A stretch of 64,000 nt of DNA from Pseudomonadota bacterium (GTDB lineage: Bacteria; Pseudomonadota; Gammaproteobacteria; Steroidobacterales; Steroidobacteraceae), in NCBI GenBank assembly GCA_023391335.1, contig JAEWBG010000028.1:62001-126000 (forward strand), given 5' to 3'. Every line of letters begins with the position of its first letter. The stretch's first letter is position 1. Under the pieces are notes generated by a model. It saw only the letters and a list, made by a program, of their open reading frames with translations. It made no database searches and was not told the DNA's origin. The position numbers and the translations under genes are program-made. Shown here one piece after another: positions 8,790-17,160 of this stretch.

Positions 8790-9755
8790 TTAACGCCTCT
8801 GCAATTTCCACATCTGCACGCCCGGCTCGTCGCGTAACGGTCTGCTTGCGCCTGCGTCGTACCAGCTTTCGATCAAGCGAAATGAAATCGACACGGGCGT
8901 CGGCAAGGAGAGCTTTCCGGTCGCAATGTCCTCGCGAGTCCACCAGCGCGCATCTTCAAGCTCTTCATCTGACAAGGTGATCTCGGTGCTGGTTGCTTGA
9001 GCCACGAAGCCGAGCATCAACGACGAGGGGAAGGGCCAGGGCTGCGATGAATGATATTCGACTGCGCCGACACGCACGCCGGTTTCTTCGAAGACCTCCC
9101 GCGCGACGGTGTCTTCCAGACTCTCTCCAGGTTCCGCGAAGCCGGCGATCGTCGAGTACCGCCCCTCCGGCCAAGAGCTTTGACGCCCCAACAATGCGCG
9201 CTCGCCGTCGGTCACTAGCACGATGATGGCCGGGTCGATCCGCGGAAATTGCTGGGTGTGGCAATCGTCCCGCGAGCAGCGCAGAACGTGTCCGCCTTGG
9301 ACCGGAATCGTCGGTGCTCCGCATCGGCCGCAGAACCGATGCCGATCACGCCACGTGACCATCGCGCGTGCGTAGGCCAAGAGTCCGGCCTCATCCGGCG
9401 CCAGCTCCGCGGCGATCATGCGCAGGTCGCGCGCCTCTATCCCAGGGCCAACGCTGATTTCCGATTCGCTCGCGACGGCGACCGCGAAACTCGCGTGTCC
9501 GTGATATTCCCCCAAGAAAACGTATTCGCGCGTCTGCAGCGTGGCGAGTTCGTGGGTGCGTGCTAGATATGCGCTTGCGGATGTTTCTCGTACACAGACC
9601 AACGAAAGATCGCGCCAAACCGGCACGAACACTGTGTGCGGATCGAGGAGAGCGCGTTGAATTCGTTCCTCATCCTTACGCCAAGCGCCAAGACGATCGA
9701 CGTAAGGTCCAGCCAAGACGTTCGGTTTGGACGATGAGCCAGCGTTGAAGGGCAT
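8790..9755 (-). CDS. nudC: NAD(H) diphosphatase / NAD-RNA decapping enzyme NudC
   Basis: The 321-residue protein shows the full NudC layout: an N-terminal domain, a four-Cys zinc ribbon (C142, C145, C160, C165) and a canonical Nudix box at about 205-227 (GFAEPGESLEDTVAREVFEE). The NADH-pyrophosphatase signature SQPWPFPSS lies at about 237-245. The enzyme cleaves NAD(H) to NMN(H) and AMP and can remove NAD caps from RNA. I chose the ATG at 9755; a TTG two codons upstream is also in frame. The gene follows the FlhC-like gene by 24 bp and precedes the NRDE gene by 4 bp. Confidence 0.95.
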   Translation of the reverse strand: MPFNAGSSSKPNVLAGPYVDRLGAWRKDEERIQRALLDPHTVFVPVWRDLSLVCVRETSASAYLARTHELATLQTREYVFLGEYHGHASFAVAVASESEISVGPGIEARDLRMIAAELAPDEAGLLAYARAMVTWRDRHRFCGRCGAPTIPVQGGHVLRCSRDDCHTQQFPRIDPAIIVLVTDGERALLGRQSSWPEGRYSTIAGFAEPGESLEDTVAREVFEETGVRVGAVEYHSSQPWPFPSSLMLGFVAQATSTEITLSDEELEDARWWTREDIATGKLSLPTPVSISFRLIESWYDAGASRPLRDEPGVQMWKLQRR

Positions 9756-9779
9756 GTCCAAAGTCTAGCAGCCGCCGGC

Positions 9780-10418
9780 CTACCCCGGTGCTGCTGTGCC
9801 TGTAACCTCCACTGACAAACGCTTCAATTCGAACTCCTCTTTGCTACGCAAGATGCGCACTCGCAGTCGACGGCTCGAGCGCGTCGTTGTGGCGTTCAGC
9901 TTGCAGATTGGGCACTGCCGTCCGGAAGGACTTTGTTGATGGCGTAAGTACTGGCCGTCGCAGTGTCGGCAGCGCACGATGCGCAGTACCGTGTTCTCCT
10001 GGACTAACTGCAGCAAAAACCAAGCATGTTCGAACGAGATCTTGTTCACGCTGCACAACTGCAGGTGCGTTTCGAATGCATCGCAGAAGAGTCGGCCTCG
10101 TTGCAGCGACATGGCACGTGCGGAGTCGCCCGTCACCAGACCGAACGAAACGAATGCGCAGGCGAGCAGGGAAGATTCGAACTGAGTGTGAACGTTGCGT
10201 GTGAAGAAGGTCGCTTGCCGCGGCGACTTACCGCGATGCCGTTTAACGGCGACCGACTTGGAATGGCTTGCGTAGGTTCTATACAGCCTACGAATGCGGT
10301 CGTCGGTGAGTCCCGTGCATGAGCGAATCGTGCACGTGCGCGCTTCATGACGAATCATCCGCAGCGCCAAGTCGTGGCGTTGGCGCTCGAGAAAGTAACG
10401 ATCGTTGCTGATGTGCAT
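9780..10418 (-). CDS. FlhC-like transcriptional regulator
   Basis: The 212-residue protein resembles FlhC, the DNA-binding partner of FlhD in the flagellar master regulator. It shares the N-terminal ERQRHDLALRMIRHEAR helix, the GLTDDRIRRLYRTY segment, the central NVHTQFESSLLACAF stretch and a C-terminal zinc site formed by C150, C153, C169 and C172 (CRHC...CPIC). In E. coli FlhC the same four-Cys arrangement binds zinc. A good ribosome binding site (AGGGAGA) precedes the ATG. No flagellar gene lies in the window. A divergent gene at 10572 encodes a tandem FlhD-like protein, its likely partner. The downstream gene nudC begins 24 bp after the stop, so this regulator may head the nudC-NRDE-tamA-tamB operon. 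Confidence 0.8.
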   Translation of the reverse strand: MHISNDRYFLERQRHDLALRMIRHEARTCTIRSCTGLTDDRIRRLYRTYASHSKSVAVKRHRGKSPRQATFFTRNVHTQFESSLLACAFVSFGLVTGDSARAMSLQRGRLFCDAFETHLQLCSVNKISFEHAWFLLQLVQENTVLRIVRCRHCDGQYLRHQQSPSGRQCPICKLNATTTRSSRRLRVRILRSKEEFELKRLSVEVTGTAAPG

Positions 10419-10503
10419 GAACTGTCTCCCTGTTCAGCGTTGTTGTGGATTTCACGCCCATCCTTGAGCGGCCCGATTGGGGGGCGGTGTAGTGTGCGTG
10501 AAT

Positions 10504-10532
10504 TTGACCGCGGCGAGAAGCCTCGGTTTAAT
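10504..10532 (+). promoter_or_regulatory. Sigma-70-type promoter for the FlhD-like gene
   Basis: A -35 box TTGACC (10504-10509) and a -10 box TTTAAT (10527-10532) are separated by exactly 17 bp. The predicted start near 10539 gives a 5' leader of about 33 bases before the ATG at 10572, with AAAGGA as ribosome binding site. The promoter lies in the 153-bp space between the divergent FlhC-like and FlhD-like genes. Confidence 0.6.
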
Positions 10533-10571
10533 ACCGCGTCGCTGGCACGGACGCCACGTAAAGGAACTGAT

Positions 10572-11303
10572 ATGCCAAAGCCGCTCAAGGAAGATTCGCT
10601 TTTAGTCGCACCGCCCGTTCTTACCGATGCGCTCCTGCATCGGATCTACGAACTGAATCTCGATTACCTTCAATTGTTGCGATCGGAGCAGGCTGAAGCG
10701 CATTGCGCTGCTCAGTTGCAGCACTTTCCGCCGCAGGTTCTCGAACTGATCGCCAGTAGCGGGGCGCAAGCGTTGCAGCGATTGGCTCGGGCGCCCTATA
10801 CGCTCTATTCGCTCGGTTTCGAAGATTTGAAATTTTGGCGGGCCGCGTGCGATAGCGACGATGAGCTGGCCGCGCGCTACTGCACGAATACGTCCGCGTG
10901 GGTACAAGGCCCGTTCTACGAAGTCGCGCTCTTGTTCGCGTGGCACATCGCCACGTCGAACCGTTTGGCCGCGCGCGTCGTATTGGCGATGCCAGATGAG
11001 TTGATCGGTCTGTTCGTCGATACGCCGCTCGCACGCATTCGCCGCATTGCCATCGACTATCCGGGATTGTTGATGCCGCGCTGGCCTGCCAATCGCGGCT
11101 TCTGGCCTGATCTACTGCGCTTCGCGCAAGGCGATGATCGTGCACGCCTGACTACAGTCACGTTGCTGGGCACGCAACTGATCGCGGCGCAATTGCAGGC
11201 GTCGGCGGGTCAAGATCAGCGCGTTCTCAATGCGCATCGGCTGCAGTATTCGGCTCGGGTCCGTGGAGGCAAGGTGCGTATGAAGCTTGGGGTCGGCAGC
11301 TGA
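10572..11303 (+). CDS. Tandem-duplicated FlhD-like protein
   Basis: The 243-residue protein begins with an FlhD-like module: LLHRIYELNLDYLQLLRSE at residues 21-39 closely follows the E. coli FlhD pattern HIYDINLSYLLLAQRL. A second FlhD-like copy follows at an offset of about 88-92 residues. Matching pairs are IY(25-26)/FY(115-116), FPPQVLELI(52-60)/MPDELIGLF(140-148), LQRLA(68-72)/IRRIA(156-160), FW(88-89)/FW(177-178) and DD(96-97)/DD(188-189). Typical FlhD is about 116 residues, so this looks like an intragenic duplication or fusion. The frame is open upstream to 10347, but the ATG at 10572 has AAAGGA at good spacing and lies downstream of a promoter. It diverges from the FlhC-like gene and ends 9 bp from convergent dinB. 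Confidence 0.75.
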   Translation: MPKPLKEDSLLVAPPVLTDALLHRIYELNLDYLQLLRSEQAEAHCAAQLQHFPPQVLELIASSGAQALQRLARAPYTLYSLGFEDLKFWRAACDSDDELAARYCTNTSAWVQGPFYEVALLFAWHIATSNRLAARVVLAMPDELIGLFVDTPLARIRRIAIDYPGLLMPRWPANRGFWPDLLRFAQGDDRARLTTVTLLGTQLIAAQLQASAGQDQRVLNAHRLQYSARVRGGKVRMKLGVGS

Positions 11304-11312
11304 CGACTGCGC

Positions 11313-12482
11313 TTACTCTTTTCGCAAAGAACTCGCGCGGGTGAGTGCATCCCGCCCGAATTTGTCGCGAATCGTGTCGAGCGCGTTGTCGAGCCGCTTA
11401 TCGCGCACGACGCGGGAATCTGCAGAGAACAAATCGAGTTGCGGCGCGCGCGTCAGATCACCGGTGCCCACCCCGAGCAGCCGCACCGCGGCTCGCGGTT
11501 GCTCGCGAATCCAAACGTCGAGCAGCCGATGTGCTTGTTCGCCGATCGAACGCGTTTCTCGCGTCGGCGGTTGCAGTGTTGCTTGTCGCGTGAAGGTCCG
11601 AAAGTCGCTGCGGCGAATTTTGACGGTGACTCGTCCCGCTAACCACTCCTGTGCGCGCAATCTTGCCGCAGCACGATCGATCAAATCGGCGAGCTGCGCG
11701 TGCATCTGTTCCGGCTTCTTCAGATCGTGCTCGAATGTCTCTTCTGCGGAGATCTGTTTCTCGTCCGCATCGGGAATCACATCGCGATCGTCGATTCCGC
11801 GAGCACGCTCTCGCATGAGCACAGCGTATTTTCCAAACAGCGCTTGCAGTATTGAATCTGCGCACGAGCGCAGGTCTCGCAGCGTGTTGATGCCACGCGC
11901 TTGTAATTGCGCGGCGGTTTTCGGTCCGATGCCGAATAGCCGTCCGACGGGAAGCGGGTCGAGCACTTGAGTGAGTTCGTCTGGCTTCACGATCACAAGT
12001 CCATCCGGTTTGCGTAGATCGGAGGCGATCTTGGCAACGAGTTTGTTGGGCGCCACGCCGACGGATGCGGTCAGTCCTGTGCGCTCGCGAATTCGACGTT
12101 TGATCTCCGCCGCAATTCTTTCGGCGGAGCCCAGCGCCACTTGACTGTGCGTGACGTCGAGGAAAGCCTCGTCCAACGACAAGCCTTCAACGAGCGGCGT
12201 GAACTCGTGAAAGATTGCGAAGACCTGCCCAGAGATCTCCTGATAGCGCGCAAATCTGGGACGCACACACACCGCATGCGGGCACAAGCGCAGTGCCTCT
12301 CGCATCGGCATTGCCGAACGCACGCCATATTTGCGAACTTCATAACTTGCCGCAGCGACGACGCCGCGACCGCCCGTGCCGCCAACAATCAGCGGCGTGC
12401 CGCGCAGCTCCGGATTGTCGAGTTCTTCCACGGACGCATAGAAGGCGTCCATGTCGACGTGGAGGATGCGGCGCTCATTCAT
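11313..12482 (-). CDS. dinB: DNA polymerase IV DinB (Y-family)
   Basis: This 389-residue Y-family translesion polymerase carries the catalytic segments HVDMDAFYASVE at the N-terminus and SLDEAFLDV in the palm. A helix-hairpin-helix follows (LFGIGPKTAAQL). A beta-clamp-binding motif QLDLF sits at residues 348-352, with 37 further residues behind it. It extends damaged or mispaired primers with low fidelity. The start ATG is at 12480-12482. I see no convincing LexA box in the hairpin-rich sequence upstream (12490-12653). Confidence 0.95.
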   Translation of the reverse strand: MNERRILHVDMDAFYASVEELDNPELRGTPLIVGGTGGRGVVAAASYEVRKYGVRSAMPMREALRLCPHAVCVRPRFARYQEISGQVFAIFHEFTPLVEGLSLDEAFLDVTHSQVALGSAERIAAEIKRRIRERTGLTASVGVAPNKLVAKIASDLRKPDGLVIVKPDELTQVLDPLPVGRLFGIGPKTAAQLQARGINTLRDLRSCADSILQALFGKYAVLMRERARGIDDRDVIPDADEKQISAEETFEHDLKKPEQMHAQLADLIDRAAARLRAQEWLAGRVTVKIRRSDFRTFTRQATLQPPTRETRSIGEQAHRLLDVWIREQPRAAVRLLGVGTGDLTRAPQLDLFSADSRVVRDKRLDNALDTIRDKFGRDALTRASSLRKE

Positions 12483-12489
12483 AAGGGCA

Positions 12490-12653
12490 GCTTGCTTTGC
12501 AAGCAGGCAAGCCTAACGGCAGGCGAGTCCTGCGGACAGGCAAGCCGACAAAGTCGGCAGGCCAGAATCTAACTCTGGCTTGCTGCCTGTGGCAGCTTGC
12601 CTGCTGCGTCTTCGCAGCTCGCTTGCGCAGGCTCGCTTGCTCGCGCAGCGAGC
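12490..12653. repeat. Chain of seven GC-clamped mini-hairpins
   Basis: Seven successive perfect inverted repeats fill this space. The stems are 12490-12495/12499-12504 (GCTTGC), 12519-12523/12529-12533 (GCAGG), 12544-12549/12553-12558 (GCCGAC), 12561-12566/12574-12579 (GCCAGA), 12582-12587/12591-12596 (GCTGCC), 12603-12608/12613-12618 (GCTGCG) and 12639-12644/12648-12653 (GCTCGC). Loops are 3-7 bases. Stem sequences differ but every stem starts with GC, and linkers often read AGGCAAGC or its complement. The element separates the DUF4399 gene's 3' end from the dinB 5' end; both genes read leftward. Confidence 0.75.
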
Positions 12654-12664
12654 TTGCTCTTGTC

Positions 12665-13093
12665 TTACTTCACCGTGATCGTGATCTTCTTCGACACCAC
12701 CGCCGGATCATGAGGCACGTGCGCTTGATCGCCGAGCAGGAGTTGCAGCGTGTGCTTGCCGGGTTTCAGTTCAACCGTAGTTTCGGTCTGACCTTTGCCG
12801 AAGTGAACGTGATTCGCATCGGCTGGCACCGGTGCATCCAGCGGCGGCAAGTCTGCATCGATGATCAAGTGGTGGTGGCCGGTGTTTTCCATCGCGGTCC
12901 CAGCCGGCGCCACGCCCATGCCTTTCAATCCAAACTTCACCGTAACGGGGCTGCTCACCGTCGCCCCATCTTTCGGCGTGATGAAGTAAACCTCCGCGCC
13001 AGTAGGCGAAGGCGTGCGTTTGATTTGAGCCGTCGCGAGGCCGGTGATGGCGAGGGTAAGGGAAACGAATGCGACTGAGATCGAGGTCTTCAT
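12665..13093 (-). CDS. Secreted DUF4399 domain protein
   Basis: The 142-residue precursor has an N-terminal signal peptide (MKTSISVAFVSLTLAITGLA). The mature part is a DUF4399 domain with the conserved GHHHLIID, HFGKGQTE, HTLQLLLGD and HVPHDP motifs. The many conserved histidines suggest metal or ligand binding, but the function is unknown. The ribosome binding site (AGGAGC) lies next to the end of repeat B2. Its 3' end borders the mini-hairpin chain upstream of dinB. Confidence 0.85.
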   Translation of the reverse strand: MKTSISVAFVSLTLAITGLATAQIKRTPSPTGAEVYFITPKDGATVSSPVTVKFGLKGMGVAPAGTAMENTGHHHLIIDADLPPLDAPVPADANHVHFGKGQTETTVELKPGKHTLQLLLGDQAHVPHDPAVVSKKITITVK

Positions 13094-13104
13094 CGAAAGC
13101 TCCT

Positions 13105-13206
13105 GTGATGAAGTGATGTGGTGATGGAGTGAAAGCTAGCGCGGTCAGAGAATAGCCTGCTTCGGCGCCTCTTTTCACTTCATCACTTCATCACCCCCCA
13201 TCACTC
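13105..13206. repeat. Palindromic GTGATG-word element B2
   Basis: The left arm at 13105-13133 has GTGATG units separated by two bases. The right arm at 13174-13206 has the inverted CATCAC units. The core between the arms is only about 40 bp. The element fills the space between fadE and the DUF4399 gene, both read leftward, and reaches to within a few bases of the fadE stop codon. Confidence 0.7.
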
Positions 13207-13209
13207 TGC

Positions 13210-15693
13210 TCAGGCGTTTCCCACCCTCACCGGTCGCAACGTTTCCTCCGCCAGTTCGTGCGCTGCTGCCATCTCTTCAGTCGTGAAATCATCGACGTGA
13301 ATGATGTCCATTACGCGACGATCGTAGTCGCGCAAGGTTGCGGCTTCGGTTTCCGTTAGAAGGCCAATGGCCAACCCTTGTTGAATCTGGCCGGGCAGAT
13401 CGAGCGCGGTGATGCGTCCAGTCTTCACGCCTTCCACTCGCAAGCGCTTCTCGAGCGGTTCAGCGGTCTCGGCGAGGACCATCGCTTCGTGCAGCATGCC
13501 GAGCGCGTTGTTCGGTTCGACGGTGCGGTAGACGCCGTTGGTCAGCCGATCGCGAGTGACCGTCGAGCGCAGGATTTGATCGACGATCTGCGCGCCGAGC
13601 CGATCGCTCGGTGCGTGATACGTCTGCCCGCGCGGAAAGATGAACAGGCGCATGAAAGCCGCGAGCCAGCGGTTCGGGAAATTCCGCAGGAAGCTGTGCA
13701 ACTGTTCTTGAGCCTTGTACAGCAAGCTGCGGCATGCCCACTCGATGACGGGCAGATCTTCCTGCGGACGGCCTTGATTCTCGTAGTGCTTGAGCACCAT
13801 GGACGCCAAGTACATACACGAGAGCACATCGCCCAGCCGTGCAGAGAGGCTTTCTTTCTTCTTTAAGTAACCGCCGAGCGTGAGCATCGCCACATCCGTT
13901 GCGAACGCGAACGACGCACTGAAGCGATTGATATGTTGGTAGAAGCGTTGCGTCGGGCCCGTATCCGGCACACGTGAGTAACGAGCGAGCGTCAACGCCA
14001 TCACCATCGACCGCACGGCGTTACTGATCGTAAATCCAATGTGACCGAACAGGGCGCGATCGAACTCGACCGAGCCGCGATTCTTATCTTTGTCCCGCGC
14101 CGCCTCCATTTCCCGCAGCACGAACGGATGACAGCGGATGGCGCCCTGCCCAAAGATGATGAGGTTGCGCGTCAATAGATTCGCGCCTTCGACCGTGATC
14201 GCAACCGGCGCGATTTGGTAACCACGCGCCAGATAGTTCTTGGGTCCGATGCAAATGCCCTTGCCGCCATGGATATCCATCGCATCGTTGCCGACGGCGC
14301 GGCCCAGCTCGGTCAGGTGATACTTCAACATGGCTGAAGGCACGGACGGTTTTTCGCCGCCGTCGATTGCGCCTGCCGTGACGCTGCGCGCCGCATCCAT
14401 GATGTAAGTGTTGCCTGCCATGCGCGCGAGCACTTCCGCGACGCCTTCGAACTGACCGACCGACACATTGAACTGCCGCCGAATGCGCGCGTAAGCGCCC
14501 GAGGCGAACACCGCCGCTTTCGCGCCGCCGGTCGCGCTGGATGGCAGCGAAATGCAGCGGCCCACAGACAACTGCTCCACCAACATGCGCCAGCCTTGGC
14601 CTGCCATTTTTGCGCCACCGATGATTGCATCGAGCGGGACGAACACGTCCTTGCCTTGGATCGGGCCGTTCTGGAACGGCACGTTCAATGGGAAGTGCCG
14701 ACGTCCAATCGTGATGCCTGCGGTGTTGCGCGGAATGAGCGCGCACGTAATGCCGTAGTCGGTGCGATCGCCACCGAGCAACTTATCGGGATCGAACAAC
14801 TTGAAGGCAAGGCCGATGACCGTCGCAATCGGCGCGAGCGTGATGTAGCGCTTCGAGAAATTCAGGCGCACACCGATCACTTCGCGGCCCTCATACACGC
14901 CGCGGCAGACGATGCCCGTGTCCGGAATCGAGGCTGCATCCGATCCAGCCCGAGGCCCGGTCAATGCAAAGCACGGCACGTCTTCGCCGCGCGCCAAACG
15001 TGGCAGGTAGTGGTTGCGCTGCTCCTCGGTTCCGTAGTGAAGCAGCAACTCTGCAGGTCCCAACGAATTGGGCACGGCGACCGTCGATGCAACCAGAGCA
15101 GAACGGCTCGCGAGTTTCACGAGCACACAAGAGTGCGCGTACGCGGAAAATTCCAGACCGCCGTATTTCTTCGGGATGATCATCGCGAAGAAGCCTTTGC
15201 TCTTGATGTAGTCCCACATCTGCGGCGGCAAGTCGGCACGACGATGGGTGATGTCCCATTCGTCGATCATTCGGCACAGCTCTTCGCAGGGACCGTCGAG
15301 GAACGCCTGCTCCTCGGCTGACAAACGCGGCGGCGCTGCCGAGAGCAACTTGTCCCAATCCGGACCGCCGGTGAACAGCTCGCCATCCCACCAGACGGTG
15401 CCCGCTTCCAACGCGTCTTTTTCCGTCTGCGACATCGAAGGCAACATGCGACGGTATTGCCGCAGGAACGGTCGGCTGATGAATCGCATGCGGAACGCAT
15501 CGATATTCAGCAGCACCATGCCGGCAAGCACCAGCCAGAGCACGATCAGCCATGCGAGGCTGCCGTTACCAAACCAGCTATATAGAAGGAGTGCACCGCC
15601 GTAAGAGGCCGTCGCTGTCAGCAGCGAGGCGCGCTGGTACGCGAGGACGAGAGCGCCGATTAAGAACACCGCGAACCAAAGGAAACTGCTCAC
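13210..15693 (-). CDS. fadE: Membrane-anchored acyl-CoA dehydrogenase FadE
   Basis: This is a long acyl-CoA dehydrogenase (about 827 residues; E. coli FadE is 814) that catalyses the first step of fatty-acid beta-oxidation. It has two N-terminal hydrophobic segments (SSFLWFAVFLIGALVL and LAWLIVLWLVLAGMVLL). The acyl-CoA dehydrogenase core follows, with the FAD-contact stretch CFALTGPRAGSDA, and the C-terminal part has the DUF1974 character of FadE. The frame opens with a GTG at 15717. I prefer the GTG at 15693 because it has GAGG five bases upstream and starts right before the membrane segment. Confidence 0.92.
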   Translation of the reverse strand: MSSFLWFAVFLIGALVLAYQRASLLTATASYGGALLLYSWFGNGSLAWLIVLWLVLAGMVLLNIDAFRMRFISRPFLRQYRRMLPSMSQTEKDALEAGTVWWDGELFTGGPDWDKLLSAAPPRLSAEEQAFLDGPCEELCRMIDEWDITHRRADLPPQMWDYIKSKGFFAMIIPKKYGGLEFSAYAHSCVLVKLASRSALVASTVAVPNSLGPAELLLHYGTEEQRNHYLPRLARGEDVPCFALTGPRAGSDAASIPDTGIVCRGVYEGREVIGVRLNFSKRYITLAPIATVIGLAFKLFDPDKLLGGDRTDYGITCALIPRNTAGITIGRRHFPLNVPFQNGPIQGKDVFVPLDAIIGGAKMAGQGWRMLVEQLSVGRCISLPSSATGGAKAAVFASGAYARIRRQFNVSVGQFEGVAEVLARMAGNTYIMDAARSVTAGAIDGGEKPSVPSAMLKYHLTELGRAVGNDAMDIHGGKGICIGPKNYLARGYQIAPVAITVEGANLLTRNLIIFGQGAIRCHPFVLREMEAARDKDKNRGSVEFDRALFGHIGFTISNAVRSMVMALTLARYSRVPDTGPTQRFYQHINRFSASFAFATDVAMLTLGGYLKKKESLSARLGDVLSCMYLASMVLKHYENQGRPQEDLPVIEWACRSLLYKAQEQLHSFLRNFPNRWLAAFMRLFIFPRGQTYHAPSDRLGAQIVDQILRSTVTRDRLTNGVYRTVEPNNALGMLHEAMVLAETAEPLEKRLRVEGVKTGRITALDLPGQIQQGLAIGLLTETEAATLRDYDRRVMDIIHVDDFTTEEMAAAHELAEETLRPVRVGNA

Positions 15694-15875
15694 ATGAACC
15701 TCGCTGAAGGAATCCACCGAGCGCTCGGCATTGCGGGCCGAACTTTTGATCTCGAGCTGGCGAGCCCTGAAATGGGAGGGATCGCAGCTTTATTGGGTTC
15801 TACCGCGAGGCGTTCAAGGCAGCAAGCGCAGTCTGCGCTGCTTTACGGTTTTCCCGGATAGGACGGGCTAAGGAA

Positions 15876-15996
15876 TTCCACGGAGCACTCGGAGTTCACG
15901 GAGCAAAGAGCAGAGGTTCAAGTTCAGAGCTCAGCGCCTGCGGCTGAGCTCTGCATCCATCGACCTCCGTGTCTTTGCGTCCTCCGTGGAGACATT
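15876..15996. repeat. Palindromic CACGGAG-word element C1
   Basis: The left arm (15876-15912) holds CACGGAG-type words spaced by two bases. The right arm (15962-15996) holds CTCCGTG words, including one CTTTGCG variant that links it to the CACAAAG family. Between them a perfect 11-bp hairpin lies at about 15923-15951, centred on CAGAGCTCAGC and its complement. The element sits just after the 3' end of mdh (minus strand) and before the fadE 5' region. The rest of 15694-15875 shows no gene. Confidence 0.7.
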
Positions 15997-16004
15997 CGGA
16001 ATCT

Positions 16005-16988
16005 CTAGATCAGCTCTTTCACGCCATCGCGCTCTTCGAGCAATTCCTTGTGCGTCGCGTCCATGCGTTGGCGGCTGAAGTCGTTGATGGAAAGGCCTTG
16101 CACGATCTGGTACTCGCCGTTCTTGCAGGTCACCGGATAACCGTAGATGACGCCCTGCGGAATTCCGTAGCTGCCGTCCGACGGCACGCCCATGCTGACC
16201 CAGTCGCCTTCCGGTGTGCCTTTGACCCAATCGCGAATGTGATCGATCGCAGCGGATGCAGCGGATGCAGCGGATGATGCGCCCCGCGCTTTGATGATTG
16301 CGGCGCCGCGTTGTTGCACGACGGGAATGAACGTATCCGCGTACCACGACTGATCGACGAGCGAGAGCGCGGGCTTGCCATCGACCGTGGCTTGATGCAG
16401 ATCGGGGTATTGCGTGGACGAATGGTTGCCCCAGATCGTGACCTTGCGAACCTGGGTCACATGTTTGCCGGTCTTCTCTGCGAGCTGCGCCACGGCGCGG
16501 TTGTGATCCAAGCGGACCATTGCCGTGAAGTTGCGCGGATTCAAACCCGGCGCATTGCGCTGCGCGATCAGTGAGTTCGTGTTGGCCGGATTGCCGACCA
16601 CCAACACACGCACGTTGCGATTAGCGACCGCATCGAGTGCTTTACCCTGTGCCGAGAAGATCTGCGCATTCGCCATCAACAGATCCTTGCGCTCCATGCC
16701 CGGACCGCGGGGGCGCGCACCCACGAGCAACGCGATTTCGCAATCCTTGAAGGCAACGCGTGCATCGTCCGTCGCGACGATTTTGTTCAGCGTGGGGAAG
16801 GCGCAATCGTTGAGTTCCATGACCACGCCCTGCAGGGCACCCAGTGCGGGCGTCACTTCGAGCAGATGCAGGTTGATCGGCTGATCGGCACCGAGCATTT
16901 GTCCCGAAGCGACACGGAACGCCAAGGCGTAACCAATTTGGCCGGCTCCGCCGGTGATGGCGACGTTGATGGGACTCTTCATGGACAT
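16005..16988 (-). CDS. mdh: NAD-dependent malate dehydrogenase
   Basis: The 327-residue protein is a malate dehydrogenase of the lactate/malate dehydrogenase superfamily. It interconverts malate and oxaloacetate in the TCA cycle. The NAD-binding motif is TGGAGQIGYALAFRVASG, the substrate-binding loop is ARPRGPGMERKDLL, and the catalytic His is in WGNHSSTQYPD. The frame is open to 17357, but the ATG at 16988 follows AGGAG by four bases; a second ATG two codons later (16982) is the alternative. The small SAASAASAA repeat near residue 240 is normal for this family. An extended -10 promoter lies upstream at 17026-17034. Confidence 0.95.
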   Translation of the reverse strand: MSMKSPINVAITGGAGQIGYALAFRVASGQMLGADQPINLHLLEVTPALGALQGVVMELNDCAFPTLNKIVATDDARVAFKDCEIALLVGARPRGPGMERKDLLMANAQIFSAQGKALDAVANRNVRVLVVGNPANTNSLIAQRNAPGLNPRNFTAMVRLDHNRAVAQLAEKTGKHVTQVRKVTIWGNHSSTQYPDLHQATVDGKPALSLVDQSWYADTFIPVVQQRGAAIIKARGASSAASAASAAIDHIRDWVKGTPEGDWVSMGVPSDGSYGIPQGVIYGYPVTCKNGEYQIVQGLSINDFSRQRMDATHKELLEERDGVKELI

Positions 16989-17025
16989 GCTTCTCCTGAA
17001 TTTCGGTGCCTGATCGGGGGCGCGG

Positions 17026-17034
17026 ATTCTAGCA
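17026..17034 (-). promoter_or_regulatory. Extended -10 promoter element for mdh
   Basis: On the minus strand the sequence TGCTAGAAT forms an extended -10 element, about 38 bp upstream of the mdh ATG. No good -35 box is seen at 17 bp. It lies in the 172-bp space between the divergent mdh and otsA genes, in which I see no other named signal. Confidence 0.4.
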
Positions 17035-17160
17035 AGCCTTGCTGCTCCAGGCTCACAGGGCACCTTCCCCGCAGAGGGCGGCACCCAGTGCGCCAGCAGG
17101 GAACAATTACATGGGCGAGGCGCTTCCCAATGACGCACTTGCGAACACGGGGACTGCTCG

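Noticed and set aside
12490..12653. Integron attC-like sites
   Set aside because: The hairpins are short, lack the conserved R' and R'' core sites (RYYYAAC/GTTRRRY) and are not linked to cassette genes or an integrase.
16248..16280. Tandem 9-bp repeat in mdh encoding SAASAASAA, first taken for a variable microsatellite
   Set aside because: Malate dehydrogenases of this group normally have SSAASAANAA at this position, so it is ordinary family sequence.
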